DNA of 64,000 bases. Source: Callorhinus ursinus (taxonomy: Eukaryota > Chordata > Mammalia > Carnivora > Otariidae). This document shows positions 35,545 to 47,234 of this stretch, in pieces. The position numbers and the translations under genes are program-made. Position 1 is the first letter of the stretch; each line of letters begins with the position of its first letter. Under the pieces are notes generated by a model, which saw only the letters and a list, made by a program, of their open reading frames with translations, was not told the origin of the DNA and ran no database searches. Location: the NCBI RefSeq assembly GCF_003265705.1, contig NW_020312867.1, forward strand, positions 7,565,470 to 7,629,469, read 5' to 3'.

Positions 35545-38375
35545 ATGAGTCTGACTTCCAATTCCAGCATACTCGTTGAGTGGATCACAGCAGTTACCAC
35601 CGCTGCTGGAACAGCTACAACTGCTTATGTAGCTTACAAAAGATTTTGTGTTAAAGATCCCTTTAACAGCAGCAGGGATGTCCACTATCACCACTGCTAG
35701 TCAACATAGTATTAGAAGTCCTAGCCACAGCAATCAGACAACAAAAAGAAATCAAAGGCATCCAAATTGGCGAAGAAGAAATCAAACTCTCACTGTTTGC
35801 AGATGATATGATACTTTATGTGGAAAACCCAAAAGACTCTACCCCAAAACTGCTAGAACTCATACAGGAATTCAGTAAAGTGGCAGGATATAAAATCAAT
35901 GTACAGAAATCAGTGGCATTCCTATACACCAACAAGACAAGAGAAAGAGAAATTAAGGAGTCAATCCCATTTACAATTGCACCCAAAACCTCAGATACCT
36001 AGGAATAAATCTAACTAAAGAGGCAAAGAATCTGTACTCAGAAAACTATAAAATACTCATGAAAGAAATTGAGGAAGATACAAAGAAATGGAAAAACATT
36101 CCATGTTCATGGATTGGAAGAACAAATATTGTGAAGATGTCAATGCCACCTAGAGCAATCTATACATTCAATGCAATCCCCATCAAAATACCATCAACTT
36201 TTTTCAAAGAAATAGAACAATCCTAAAATTTGTATGGAACCAGAAAAGACCTCGAATAGCCAGAGGAATGTTGAAAAAGAAAAGCAAAGCTGGCAGCATC
36301 ACAATTCTGGACTTCAAGCTCTATTAAAAAGCTGTAATCATCAAGACAGTATGGTACTGGCACAAAAACAGACACATAGATCAATGGAACAGAATCGAGA
36401 GCCCAGAAATGGACCCTCAACTCTATGGTCAACTAATCTTCGACAAAGCAGGCAAGAATGTCCAGTGGAAAAAAGACAGTCTCTTCAACAAATGGTGTTG
36501 GGAAAATTGAACAGCCACATGCAGAAGAATGAAACTGGACCATTTCCTTACACCACACACAAAAATAGACTCAAAATGGTTGAAAGACCTAAATGTGAGA
36601 CAGGAGTCCATCAACATCCTAAAGGAGAACACAGGCAGCCACCTCTTCGACCTCAGCCGCAGCAACTTCTTCCTAGAAACATCACCAAAGGCAAGGGAAG
36701 CAAGGGCAAAAATGAACTATTGGGACCTCATCAAGATAAAAAGCTTTTGGACAGCAAAAGAAACAGTCTACAAAACCAAAAGACAACCGAGAGAATGGGA
36801 GAAGATATTTGCAAATGACATATCAGATAAAGGGCTAGTATCCAAAATCTATAAAGAACTTCTTAAACTCAACACCCAAAGAACAAATGATCCAATCAAG
36901 AAATGGGCAGAAGACACGAACAGACATTTTTCCAAAGAAGACATCCAAACGGCCAACAGACACATGAAAAAGTGTTCAACATTACTCTGCATCAGGGAAG
37001 TCCAAATCAAAACCTCAATGAGATATCACCTCACACCAGTCAGAATGGCTAAAATTAACAAGTCAGGAAACGACAGATATTGGTGGGGATGCAGAGAAAG
37101 GGGAACCCTCCTACACTGTTGGTGGGAATGCAAGCTGGTCCAGCCACTCTGGAAAACAGTATGTAGGTTCTTCAAAAAGTTGAAAATAGAGCTACCATAC
37201 GATCCAGCAATTGCACTACTGGGTATTTACCCCAAAGATAGAAATGCAGGGATCCGAAGGTATACGTGCACCCCGATGTTTATAGCAGCAATGTCCACAA
37301 TAGCCAAACTGTGGAAAGAGCCAAGGTGTCCATCGACAGATGAATGGATAAAGAAGATGTGGTGTACATATGATGGAATACTATGCAGCCATCAAAAAGA
37401 ATGAGATCTTGCCATTTGCAACGATGTGGATGGAACTGGAGGGTATTATGCTGAGCGAAATAAGTCAATCAGAGAAAGACATGTATCCTATGACCTCACT
37501 GACATGAGGAATTCTTAATCTCAGGAAACAAACTGAGGGTTGCTGGAGTGCTGGGGGGTGGGAGGGATGGGGTGGCTGGGTGATAGACAATGGGGAGGGT
37601 ATGTGCTATGGTGAGCACTGTGAAGTGTGCAAGACTGTTGAATCACAGATCTGTACCTCTGAAGCAAATAATACATTATATTTAAAAAAAAAAAGAAGAA
37701 GAAGAAGAAGATAGCAGGAGGGGAAGAATGAAGGGGGGTAAATCGGAGGGGGAGATGAACCATGAGAGACTATGGACTCTGAAAAACAAACTGAGGGTTC
37801 TAGAGGGGAAGGGGGTAGGAGGATGGGTTAGCCTGGTGATGGGTATTAAAGAGGGCAGGTACTGAATGGAGCACTGGGTGTTATATGCAAACAATGAATC
37901 ATGGAACACTACATCAAAAATTAATGATGAAATGTATGGTGATTAACATCACATAATAAAAAAAAAAAAGAAACTTAAAAAAGATCCCTGCAGCAAATCT
38001 ATGGTAAGTTTTCACATCCAGAAAGAAGGCCCCAAAATAGTACATGCTTTTGATATGGAGGATTTGGGAGATAAAGCCGTACACTGCCATTAGTAAAGTT
38101 CTGAAAAGTTTCTGTGATGGGGCTCACACAAAACAGAACAGAGACTGGAGACAACAGGAGACCTTTAATCATCGGGAAAAAAGAAACTTTTTGGTGTTGC
38201 AAACAGACTTGTCATGTTACCTAACTGCTTAATTAACACGACCACCACTACTGTCTAAGTCAACTTCCCTGTATTCTTTGCAAACTGCAACTTTCACATC
38301 ACAGCATTTGCCTTATGTAAAACATTGTGGCTTTAAAATTTATTTGCTTTTAAAAAAATAAGGAAAAAAGTAAAA
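35545..38375 (+). pseudogene. CISD1: CISD1 (mitoNEET) processed pseudogene, split by an L1
   Basis: CISD1 is an outer mitochondrial membrane iron-sulfur protein. The copy starts with the CISD1 opening (M-S-L-T-S-N-S-S at 35545) and its membrane segment. It is cut at 35662 by an L1 and resumes at 37980. The phrase [12 protein letters not shown] is exact. In the CDGSH cluster region two stops (TAG TAA, about 38088) replace codons after the first ligand cysteine. A deletion of about 5 bases then shifts the frame before the C-D-G-A-H-T-K block. Coding similarity ends near 38192. A 3' UTR resembling that of CISD1 runs to A-rich DNA at about 38350-38376. It is intronless and dead. I found no clear target duplication. 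Confidence 0.9.
35663..37979 (+). mobile_element. 5'-truncated L1 inserted in the CISD1 pseudogene, with target-site duplication
   Basis: 2.3 kb from the reverse-transcriptase region (AGGGATGTCCACTATCACCA) to the carnivore 3' UTR and A tail, flanked by AAAGATCCCT at 35653-35662 and 37980-37989. ORF2 pieces (35808-36002; 36529-37404) are broken by frameshifts. Confidence 0.93.
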
Positions 38376-38650
38376 ACCAACCTCATGGCTTATGGGTTAT
38401 CTTGGTCTTGTAAGGATCTATTTCTTTAAATTTAAAATAATGACATTAGAATATAGTTGTATGTTGAAGTTCACATAGCAAATTATTCTCAAAATCGCGT
38501 GTATATGCAGATTGTATTTGTGAGACTCAAAGAAAAATTACCACTCTCATATTAATTGGTTAACCTAGAATGTAAATTGGCTATGATTCAGCTACATTAA
38601 TTTCTTAATACAGTCTAGGAAAACATCTGTTATGACCTTGATTTTCTTCT

Positions 38651-38716
38651 TTCTTTTAAGTTCTTATTTAAATTCCAGTTAGTTAACATACAGCGTAATA
38701 TTAGTTTCAGGTATAT
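38651..38716 (-). mobile_element. 66-bp L1 3'-end insertion, antisense, with 14-bp duplication
   Basis: On the - strand this is just the last L1 bases (CTGAAACTAATATTACGCTG, then AGTTAACTAACTGGAATT) plus an A tail. CTTGATTTTCTTCT flanks it exactly at 38637-38650 and 38717-38730. Confidence 0.88.
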
Positions 38717-38889
38717 CTTGATTTTCTTCTTGACAATGGTAATGACACTGAGCAAATACAGCTCTGTGCTTTCAAAGTTTCAATCAAAATGGACTACAAA
38801 TGTTATTCCACTTAACTATAAGTAAGCCAGGTCAATAATAAGGGGGTGGCAACTTTTTTGTATTCATTTTTTTAAGTACATTCTTTACA

Positions 38890-38990
38890 TTTCTTCAGCC
38901 ATTCAACAAATATTTATTAGTATTTACTCCTTCCTGGTCTCTGGGCAAGACACTAAGGATTGGGAGATGAATGACCTCTGATTACTTTTG
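38890..38990 (-). mobile_element. L2-like 3' end, antisense
   Basis: CATTCAACAAATATTTATTA followed by a TCTCTGGGCAAGACACTAAG-like stretch, the inverse of the L2 tail. Diverged. Confidence 0.6.
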
Positions 38991-39106
38991 TATTGTAAAA
39001 CATTTACAGTCAACTAAGATAGAGAAATAGAAAGTAAATGACCGTGGAACAGTGAGAGGCCACAGTAAAAGTGCTCACTGCCACTTGCAGGTAGAAAGAG
39101 ACTCCA

Positions 39107-39300
39107 GGGGCGCCTGGGTAGTACAGTCAGTTAAGCATCCAACTCAGGTCGTGAAATGGATCCCCGCATCCAGCTCTACACTCAGCGCTGAGTCTACTTG
39201 GGATTCTCTCTCCATCTCCCCCTCACCACCACCTCCCCCGCAGCTCGAGTGCTAGCTCTCTCTCAAATAATACATAAATCTTTAAGAAAAAAAAAAAAAA
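39107..39300 (+). mobile_element. Carnivore SINE
   Basis: GGGGCGCCTGGGTAGTACAG head; AGAGACTCCA before and AGAGCCTCCA after as the target duplication. Confidence 0.92.
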
Positions 39301-39309
39301 AGAGCCTCC

Positions 39310-40358
39310 AGCCCTGAGTAGGCAGAGGTTATGTGCTGAGGCTGTGGAAGAGAGGAAACAGGGGTGGGTTCCGGGAAGAGGCAATACCTGACCGGCTCTT
39401 AAAGACTGAGTAGAGTTAGGTGTCTGTGTGTGAGGTAGGACTTTTGGAGGGAGGCAGGGAGGCTCAACACTGTAGAGACTATATGACTAAGGGTGTGGGG
39501 GCGGTGGGACAACAGAATGTGTACTCTCAGTTGCCAGAGAACCTGGGCGGATTTAACTAATCTGTGGGATTTGAGTGGGAGAGAATGTGGAAAGCCCATG
39601 TAGCAATCCAAGCCCCAAAGTCAGTGGCAAGAAGATCTGAGGGACCCTCATCCTTGACCTCCTCAAGGTTACTGGGAAGCACTCAAATCATCCTTTACAA
39701 ACGAGATGCATTCACTGTCTGTTGAACTCAGAGAAGATGCTAATGGTGTTTCTGGTCTCAAGGGAGATATAGGGGTCTAATTTCAAGACGGTGATTTCAA
39801 CCTTTGCTCTGCACCCACCCTTCCCCACCTCCAGAAAAAAAGTATACTTATCCCAGAGTAAGCTCTCTTGGACACTGAACGTCAGAGGAAATCTTTGCTC
39901 CCAGAGCACATCTCCCAACCCCCCTCCCTTTCCCTACCCACACCCTCCATCTCAAACCCCGTCCCCACCCTTAGCCAGGGTAGATTATTTCCTCTTGCTC
40001 CCTTGCCCTGCTCTCTCACCCAGATGATCTGGGAATCTGCAAGCCTACAACCACTTAACTATTAACCAACCCTTCTTGAATGCTGACTGATTGGCAAAGG
40101 AATATGTAAAGAAAATTAGCTACTGGTTCCATTATAGAATGAATAGTTGCTGTTTTCTGAGTCTAGCTCTCTCCTTGTCTCCCAAACCAAATCATCTTCT
40201 GACTCCATCAATCACACTACCTCCTCCCCCTGACCACAAGCTGGGTGCTCAAACCCATGCCTCACCTATTTTTTTTTTAATTGAAATTGGCCTGGCCAAA
40301 GTGAATGGTGTAACATGTAGCTCCAGTTGGACCAATCAGAATTCTTTCCCAGGATATT
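39310..40358. other. Unique sequence, no gene recognised
   Basis: About 1 kb including a C-rich stretch (39900-40020) that yields short open frames of no recognised kind. Confidence 0.6.
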
Positions 40359-40367
40359 TCCATTTGG

Positions 40368-41039
40368 CATGATACTTTATGTGGAAAATCCAAAAGACTC
40401 CACCCCCAAATTACTAGAACTCACACAGCAATTCAGTAATGTGGCAGGATACAAAATCAATGCACAGAAATCAGTTGCTTTCTTATACACTAACAATGCA
40501 ACTGTAGAAAGAGAAATTAGAGAAACGATTCCATTTACAATAGCACCAAAAACCATAAAATACCTCAGAATAAACCTAACCAAAGAGGGAAAGGATCTAT
40601 ACTCTAAGAACTACAGAACACTCATGAAAGAAATTGAAGAAGACACAAAAAATTGGAAAAACATTCCATGCTCATGGATCGGAAGAATAAACATTGTTAA
40701 AATGTCTATGCTACCCAGAGCAATCTATACCTTCAATGCCTCCCAATCAAAATTCCAATGACATTTTTCAAAGTGCTGGAAGAAACAATTCTAAAATTTG
40801 TATGGAATCCGAAAAGACCCTGAATCGCCAAGGAAATGTTGAAAAAGAAAAACAAAGCTGGGGGCATCACATTGCCTGGTTTCAGATTATCAGACAAGCT
40901 ATATTACAAAGCAGTGATCACCAAGACAGCATGGTACTGGCACAAAAACAGACATATAGACCAATGGAACAGATAGAGAGTCCAGATATGGACCCTCAAC
41001 TCTATGGTCAAATAATCTTTGACAAAGCAGGAAAAAAAA
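40368..41039 (+). mobile_element. L1 ORF2 fragment truncated at both ends yet flanked by a target-site duplication
   Basis: The insert starts in the RT region (ATGATACTTTATGTGGAAAA) and stops after GACAAAGCAGGAAAAAAAA, well before the normal L1 3' end. TCCATTTGG occurs at 40359-40367 and 41040-41048. The A-rich stop suggests priming or polyadenylation at an internal A run. Confidence 0.8.
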
Positions 41040-41048
41040 TCCATTTGG

Positions 41049-41580
41049 AACTAGGCTCTTGTCTCAGGACCTCATCCTGCAAAGGAATGAATCTGGTGCT
41101 GCTTTGGGCCCTATTCTCCATCATACAAAGAATTCTGTCTGCAGAACAGGACAACAAGATGAACACCCAGACAGAAGCATATGGTTAGAGAGTCTGGATG
41201 ACATTGCAATCACTGGACCAGGCTTGCTTGAAGCAGTCACATTTCTAGACACCTCAGATACCTGCGCTGATAAATGTCTTTTTGTGCCTAAGCTGGTTTG
41301 AGTTGGTTTTCTCTCTATTACAAATTACCCCTGTCTCCATATTTAGTCAGAGTTTATCTGTGGTGTTCACTGCCTAACACACAAACATGTCCCACAAGGC
41401 TGCGCCTACTTCATATGCCTACCCCAAGGATTTGGAATATAAATTTGAACATTCACTTCAATCACTAAGAAACTCCATGAGACAGACATTTCCACCACTG
41501 ATTGGCTGAAATGCCTTGGTGATGGCCTGCAGAGCTCAAGCTGGGCTAACCAATAAGCGAGGGTCAGAACTAGAAGTCTG
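41049..41580. other. Probable old repeat or unique sequence, no gene recognised
   Basis: The sequence before 40359 and after 41048 joins into one continuous stretch (ACCAATCAGAATTCTTTCCC...AACTAGGCTC) that looks like an ancient interspersed repeat. I cannot name it. The frames at 41059-41301 are not recognised. Confidence 0.4.
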
Positions 41581-41622
41581 ATAATCTGAATGTCTCTGTC
41601 CCCTCCAAATGCATATGTTGAG

Positions 41623-41725
41623 GGGCGCCTGGCTGGCTCAATCAGTGAAGCATGCAACTCTTGATCTTGGGGTTGTGGGTTTGAGCCCCACGTTGAGTGC
41701 AGACATTGTTTCAAAATAAAATCTT
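41623..41725 (+). mobile_element. Short tRNA-type SINE (first of three)
   Basis: GGGGCGCCTGGCTGGCTCAA head and GAGCCCCACGTTGAGTGCAG body; ends AAAATAAAATCTT. Confidence 0.85.
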
Positions 41726-41944
41726 GGGCGCCTGGGTGGCTCAGTTGGTTAAGCGACTGCTTTCGGCTCAGGTCATGATCCTGGAGTCCCGGGATCGAGT
41801 CCCATATCGGGCTCCCTGCTCAGCAGGGAGTCTGCTTCTCCCTCTGACCCTCTTCCCTCTTGTGCTCTCTGTCTCTCATTCTCTCTCTCTCTCAAATAAA
41901 TAAATAAAATCTTTTTTAAAAAATAATAAATAAATAAAATCTTA
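41726..41944 (+). mobile_element. Carnivore SINE (second of three)
   Basis: GGGCGCCTGGGTGGCTCAG head, inserted in the A-rich tail of the previous SINE. Confidence 0.93.
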
Positions 41945-41945
41945 A

Positions 41946-42152
41946 GGGGCATCTGGGTAGCTCAGTTGGTTAAGCATCCAACTCTTGATTTCATCTCAGG
42001 TCATGATCTCACTGTTATGAAATCGAGCTCCACGTCAGGCTCCATGCTTAGCAGAGAATCTGCTTGAGATTCTCTCTCTCCCTCTGCCCCTCTCCCCCAG
42101 CACGCTCTCTCTCTCTCTGTCTCTCTCAAATAATAAATAAATCTTTTTTAAA
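41946..42152 (+). mobile_element. Carnivore SINE (third of three)
   Basis: GGGGCATCTGGGTAGCTCAG head, (TC)n and AATAAATCTTTTTT tail. Confidence 0.9.
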
Positions 42153-42560
42153 AGTAAAAATAAAATCTTAAAAAATATATATTCATATTTGAAATCCTAC
42201 CCCCAGTGTGACTGTATTTGGAGGTGGGCCTTTGGGAATGGGATTAGTAACCCTACAAAAGAGATCCCAGAGAGCGCAGTCACCCCCTCCACCATGTGAG
42301 GACATAGGGAGGAGACAGCTGTCCATAAACCAGAAAGAGCCCTCAGCAGACACTGAATTTGTCAGAGCCTTGATTTTGGACTTCCCAGCCTCCAGAAATG
42401 AGAAATAAATGTTTTCTGTTTATATCACCTGTTCTGTTATTCCATTATAGTGGCCCAAACAGGCTAAGACACCTGGTCAGTTATCCCAGGACTGCCAGGT
42501 GCAAAGTAAAAAACTGAGTGATCGGAAGGCTACGAAGGTGCCTAGAGAAAAGTGACCTAA

Positions 42561-42570
42561 NNNNNNNNNN
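42561..42570. other. Assembly gap (10 N)
   Basis: Ten N, immediately followed by L1 3' UTR sequence that starts mid-element. The 5' part of that L1 is probably what is missing. Confidence 0.98.
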
Positions 42571-42780
42571 CATGAGAGATGATGGACTCTGAAAAACAAA
42601 CTGAGGGTTCTAGAGGGGAGGGGGGAGGGGGATGGGTTATCCTGGTGATGGGTATTGAGGAGGGCACGTTCTGTGTGGAGCACTGGGTGTTATGCACAAA
42701 CAATGAATCATGGAACACTGCACCAAAAACTAATGATGTAATATATGGTGATTAACATAACAATAAAAAAATTAAAAAAA
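42571..42780 (+). mobile_element. L1 3' UTR adjoining the gap
   Basis: Standard carnivore L1 3' UTR (ACTCTGAAAAACAAACTGAG to AATAAAAAAATTAAAAAA). Its left end is hidden by the gap. Confidence 0.92.
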
Positions 42781-43048
42781 AATAAATTCATTCGAGCAAA
42801 TAGGGTATACAATGAAAGAGAAATGAATGGATAAAACAAGAGCTGGGCCTTGCAAAGACCAATGATTGTGTGTCATGAATGGAGGGGAGTGTTTAATTCC
42901 ATAGTTGAGATCCAAAACAACGGAGAGGGGTGAAAGGAATAGATGATAAGGGACAAAGTAGTTTGCACTACAGCCTAGACCAACTAAGAAGCTTTTGCCC
43001 ACTCTTGGCCACAGTAAAATCTTCAAGGCACAAGCCAGAGAACATTCT

Positions 43049-43839
43049 TTTTTTTTTTAATAGTATAGTAAATACTTTATTTAAATTAAGAAATAAAACA
43101 TTTGTTCCACTGTTTCAATAAAATTTCAAATTACTTACAAATAATAATTCCTTGGGTACCATATTTCAAGTATTGCAAAGGTGTCATGAAGACATATTTT
43201 TCAAAATGAATAGACTGTATTCTAAAATGTGATATATAAATCCAGACGTAATACATATTATACATAATGAATTTAAATAATCTAAGAATAAAAAATCATT
43301 TTAAATAGAGCAATTTACCTCTCTGTAATGGAAGTTACATATACATATATGTATGTATATATATATGTATATATATATGCCATCTTGACATGTACTCAAT
43401 GGATTACATCTAGAAAAATCACTCTTTGTGAATACGATTTATCCTGGAGTACAATTCACATAAAAACACTCTCTTTAAAACATGCCCTGTTCTAGAAAAA
43501 AAAATAAATATGGGCCAAGTACTTTTAAAACTGCAAGTTTCTTTTAATTAAATTCATCTAATTTTAAGTTATTTCTCCTAATTTATCTAATGACATCATT
43601 AACAAGGTTTCATTCATGAGCTTGCCCTTAACCTTAAAAAATAAATTTGTTTACATTTCACACTTAAAAGAATTTAGAATTCTTTTAGAATTCTTAGAAG
43701 AATTTAGCCTTCAATTTAAAAGACATATTTTTTACAAGTCCGATTGTAACAATTCTGCTTCTTTCCTGCAATGCTTTTATTAGATAAAAGCTATTAAAAT
43801 TTTGACCTCAGAAAACCCACTTAGATCAATGCTTTTAAT
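43049..43839 (-). mobile_element. Retroinserted mRNA fragment (3' UTR only), antisense, parent unknown
   Basis: On the - strand the insert ends with AATAAA (43076-43081 inverted) about 16 bases before an A run (the T run at 43048-43058). GAGAACATTCT borders it at 43038-43048 and 43840-43850. The roughly 790 bases are AT-rich with no coding frame, as expected of a 5'-truncated 3' UTR. It contains a TATATG-rich tract at 43340-43378. I do not recognise the parent gene. Confidence 0.7.
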
Positions 43840-44205
43840 GAGAACATTCTCAATATACTTCAAAAATTCAGAGGCTCAGCTAACATGTAAGTGGTACAGG
43901 AGGCAAACTGTCTTTCTCTTTGGAACCAACTATGGATCTACAGCGGCTCTGCTGAAGTGGAAGTCTCCATTATTTTTATGGAGTTTTGCTGCATTTCCTG
44001 GCCTATATGTAGCAGGCAACTAAGCTACCAACTACTTTCTCTTCACCAAGTCTAATCAGCACACTGCAGACCTGTGTTAATATCCCCTGAGCTGATAAGA
44101 TTATCAAGCTTCCTGTGTATCTAAGGGAGAAAAAATAAGACAAGCTGATGAGAGGGTACTGCAGTCTCTACCAGGTGAAAACAAACTGCTTAAGAATTAC
44201 AAGAC

Positions 44206-44396
44206 AGGGCGCCTGGGTGGCTCAGTCTGTTAGGCGTCTGCCTTCGGCTCAGGTCATGATCCCAGGGTCCTGGGATGGAGCCCGCATCGGGCTCCCTGTT
44301 CAGTGGGGAGCCTGCCTCTCCTCCCTCTGCCGTTCCCCCTGCTTATGCTCTCTCTCTCTCTGTCAAATAAATAAATAAAATCTTAAAAAAAAAAAA
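44206..44396 (+). mobile_element. Carnivore SINE with target-site duplication
   Basis: AGAATTACAAGAC before and AGAATTACATGAC after. Confidence 0.94.
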
Positions 44397-44399
44397 AGA

Positions 44400-44858
44400 A
44401 TTACATGACAAGAAATCATTAATACTGTCAGTTGCTTTCTCTCTTCAGTTAAGTCTGGGCAAAGAAAGAAAACAGAACTCAGTGTGCTTCCTACTGTCTG
44501 TCCTCCCATCTTGAATTTCAGCTTTGAGCACAATCCTAGAAACAAACACGTCATCATGGTGAAAGTACCATTTGATGCTAATGGTAAGATCACTTTGGCT
44601 CTAGAGATTCTACAGATATATGACAAAGAACCCCTTGTAACTCCAGATTCCGCATATCCAGAGTATCACTTGATGCATTCTAACTCTTGGAGAATCTGAG
44701 AATTAAAAATCAATCCTGGTGAACAAGATCAATAAATGGAAGTTCAATTCAAAAGCAACCCAATGAATTAATCAGTGCTCTATCGTAATACCACAGAGTA
44801 CTAAAGGAAAGATAGAAACCTAGGAGATCTATAGAAAAGCAATACTAATAATGAGAAT
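44400..44858. other. Unique sequence, no gene recognised
   Basis: A 71-codon frame at 44484-44699 has no recognised domain, and I do not call it a gene. Confidence 0.5.
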
Positions 44859-44859
44859 A

Positions 44860-45085
44860 TTTAAGAGTTATGGAACATTTTTAAAGTGCCAGGTATAGGA
44901 CTGAGAACCTTGAATGTATTATCTCCTTTATCCTAACAAAAACCCTATACACACTATATAAATAATACATCTGAGGTTTCAGTTAAACTGTTGAAGGTCA
45001 CAGATAAGTAGCAGAACCAGGACTTGAATCCATGTCTGTCTAACAACAGAGCCCCTACACTTAGTTGCCATGCTACCCTGACTCC
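44860..45085 (+). mobile_element. MIR SINE (ancient)
   Basis: AAAGTGCCAGGTATAGGACT, TATTATCTCCTTTATCCTAA, and ACCAGGACTTGAATCCATGT follow the MIR order. Confidence 0.85.
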
Positions 45086-46118
45086 CAATGGCAACAGCTT
45101 TGGAGCATGTGCCCGATGCCACTTATATAGTACGGCATCTATATGGATGACCGCATCTGATACTTTTAGCAATAGCTTGGAAGAAGTTATTGAAGACTTG
45201 AGCATAAAGAGGAGGAAGAGCAAATATGCCTATCCTAAAGGACTTAATAAACCCCCAAAACTTGGACAATTCCTGCATTTGTCAAATTTAAGACTTGGTT
45301 AGTTCACACTTGGATTCTTGCCTTCCCTTCTGGCTACCCTACTGTAAGAGGAATTTAGGAGAAATGGCATTAGAGCACAAAATAGGAACCATGATCATGA
45401 AAGTACTTCAAACTTCAAACTGCTGTTAAGAAACACACACACACTTTGTAAGTCACAAATTCAGTGGTAATACTATATGCTTCTATTTGAAGAGATGGGA
45501 AGGAAAGGGTTAACAACAGTCCTGCAGTCAACCCTCTCCCTTTATCAGGAGTGCTCCTGGAAGGAAAGAAAAAAACAAAGTTGACTCTATCCAATCCCCT
45601 TATAAACACACCAGCAGACCTGGTGAACTCACTAATGGTATTCACTAGCAGCATCGTCTTTATCTAACAGAATACATCTGCTTTGAATACAGCTAGAATT
45701 GTTTCTAGTAAACAAACCTGGAATCTGTAATTTACAAAGGCATGGCTCCTTGAAAAATGTCATGTGTTTATCGTGTTAAGTAATTTTCAGAGAATGAAAT
45801 GGAAATGTCTCTCAATGAAACATCCCCCTTTGTGTGATATGCTCACACGCGTCACTTAGACAACTCAGAATCTCTTACATTAAACCCAATCCACAGCTCA
45901 TTCTAATGAAACACATAGGAGCTGGGAAGTGGGTGGACACCCTGAACTTGTGCATGTTTTCCCTGTGCTTCATAATTACTTGTATCCTTGAAATTGTTAC
46001 TAAAGCTTAACACGGGAAAGAGCTCTGATTCCTGTGAATCTGATTTTAATCCAATCAATCTTGTGTGTTAATCAGGAAAGAAAGCAAATATTGCTGTGTA
46101 AGTATATTCACCTCAAAA
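45086..46118. other. Unique sequence, no gene recognised
   Basis: About 1 kb with no repeat or exon that I can support. Confidence 0.55.
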
Positions 46119-46119
46119 T

Positions 46120-46850
46120 TTTTCAAAAAACCTACTCTGGAAAACAATATGGAGGTTCCTTGAAAAACTAATACAATCCAGTAATTCCACCGCTGGGTAT
46201 TTACCCAAAGAAAACACAAACACTAGTTCAAAAAGATATAAGGACCCCTATGTTTACTACAGCATTATTTACAGTAGCCAAGATATGGAAGTAACCTAAG
46301 TGTTCATCGACAGATGTCAGATAAAGGAGATGTGATATATACACACAATGGAATATGACTCAGCCGTAAAAAAGAATGAAATCTTGCCGTTTGCAACTGG
46401 ATGGACATAGAGGGTATAATACCAAGTGAAATATACAGAGGAAGACAAATACCATATGATTTCACTTACATGTGGAATCTAAAAAACAAGCCAAACAACA
46501 ATAGTAGAAACAGACTCATAAATATAGAGAACAAACTGGTGGTTGCCAGGGGGCAGGATGGTGCAGGGTATAGGCAATATAGGTAAAGTGAATTAAGAGA
46601 CACAAACTTCCAGCTATAAAATTAATAATAATTCACAGGATTAAAGTATAACATAGGGAATATAGTAAAAAATATTGCAACAACTTTGTATGGTGACAGA
46701 TGGTAACTACTCTTTGCACTGAGCTTTTTGTAATAATACATATAATTGTTGAATCACTGTGTTATACACCTGAAATGAATATATTATGTCAACTGCAATT
46801 TAAAAACTTGAAAAATTAAAATAAAATAAAATAAAAACTAAGAAAAAAAG
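46120..46850 (+). mobile_element. Old L1 3' end
   Basis: GGAAAACAATATGGAGGTTC, ACAATGGAATATGACTCAGC and a 3' UTR ending in (AAAATA)n. Confidence 0.85.
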
Positions 46851-46895
46851 GTTTTCAAAGAAGATGTGCTCCCTACATGGAAGTAGTTTGATTTT

Positions 46896-47016
46896 TTTTA
46901 AGTTTGTTTTTTTTTTTATTTATTTGAGAAATCTCTACACCCAACATGGGGCTTGAACTCAAAACCCTGAGATCAAGAGTTGCGTGCTCTACTGACTGAA
47001 ACAGCCAGGTGCCCCA
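46896..47016 (-). mobile_element. Short tRNA-type SINE, antisense
   Basis: Inverse of the short branch: ACACCCAACATGGGGCTTGA, then CAGCCAGGTGCCCC. Confidence 0.85.
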
Positions 47017-47028
47017 AATTGACTTTCT

Positions 47029-47229
47029 TTTTTAAGATTTTATTTATTTATTTGACAGTGAGAGAGAGAGAGAGAGAGTGAGAGAGGGAACACAAGCAGG
47101 GAGCGTGGGAGAGGGAGAGGCAGGCTTCCCGCCGAGCAGGGAGCCCGATGCGGGGCACAATCCCAGGATCCTGGGATCATGACCTGAGCCTAAGGCAGAC
47201 GCTTACCGGCTGAGCCACCCAGGCGCCTC
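47029..47229 (-). mobile_element. Carnivore SINE, antisense, with target-site duplication
   Basis: AAATTGACTTT before and AAACTGACTTT after. It sits next to the short SINE. Confidence 0.92.
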
Positions 47230-47234
47230 CCAAA

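Larger units (their letters stand above)
41580..42475 (+). mobile_element. MLT1-type MaLR LTR, split by three SINEs
   Basis: Left part 41583-41622 (GTCCCCTCCAAATGCATATG). Right part 42190-42475 carries CCCCCAGTGTGACTGTATTT, CATGTGAGGACATAGGGAGG, and CCAGCCTCCAGAAATGAGAA. Both match the order of the mammal-wide MLT1 LTR. Confidence 0.85.

Noticed and set aside
41059..41301. 80-codon frame after the L1 piece
   Set aside because: It lies in probable old repeat sequence with no recognised product.
44484..44699. 71-codon + strand frame in unique DNA
   Set aside because: There is no signal peptide, cysteine pattern or homology that I can recognise, so it is not called.
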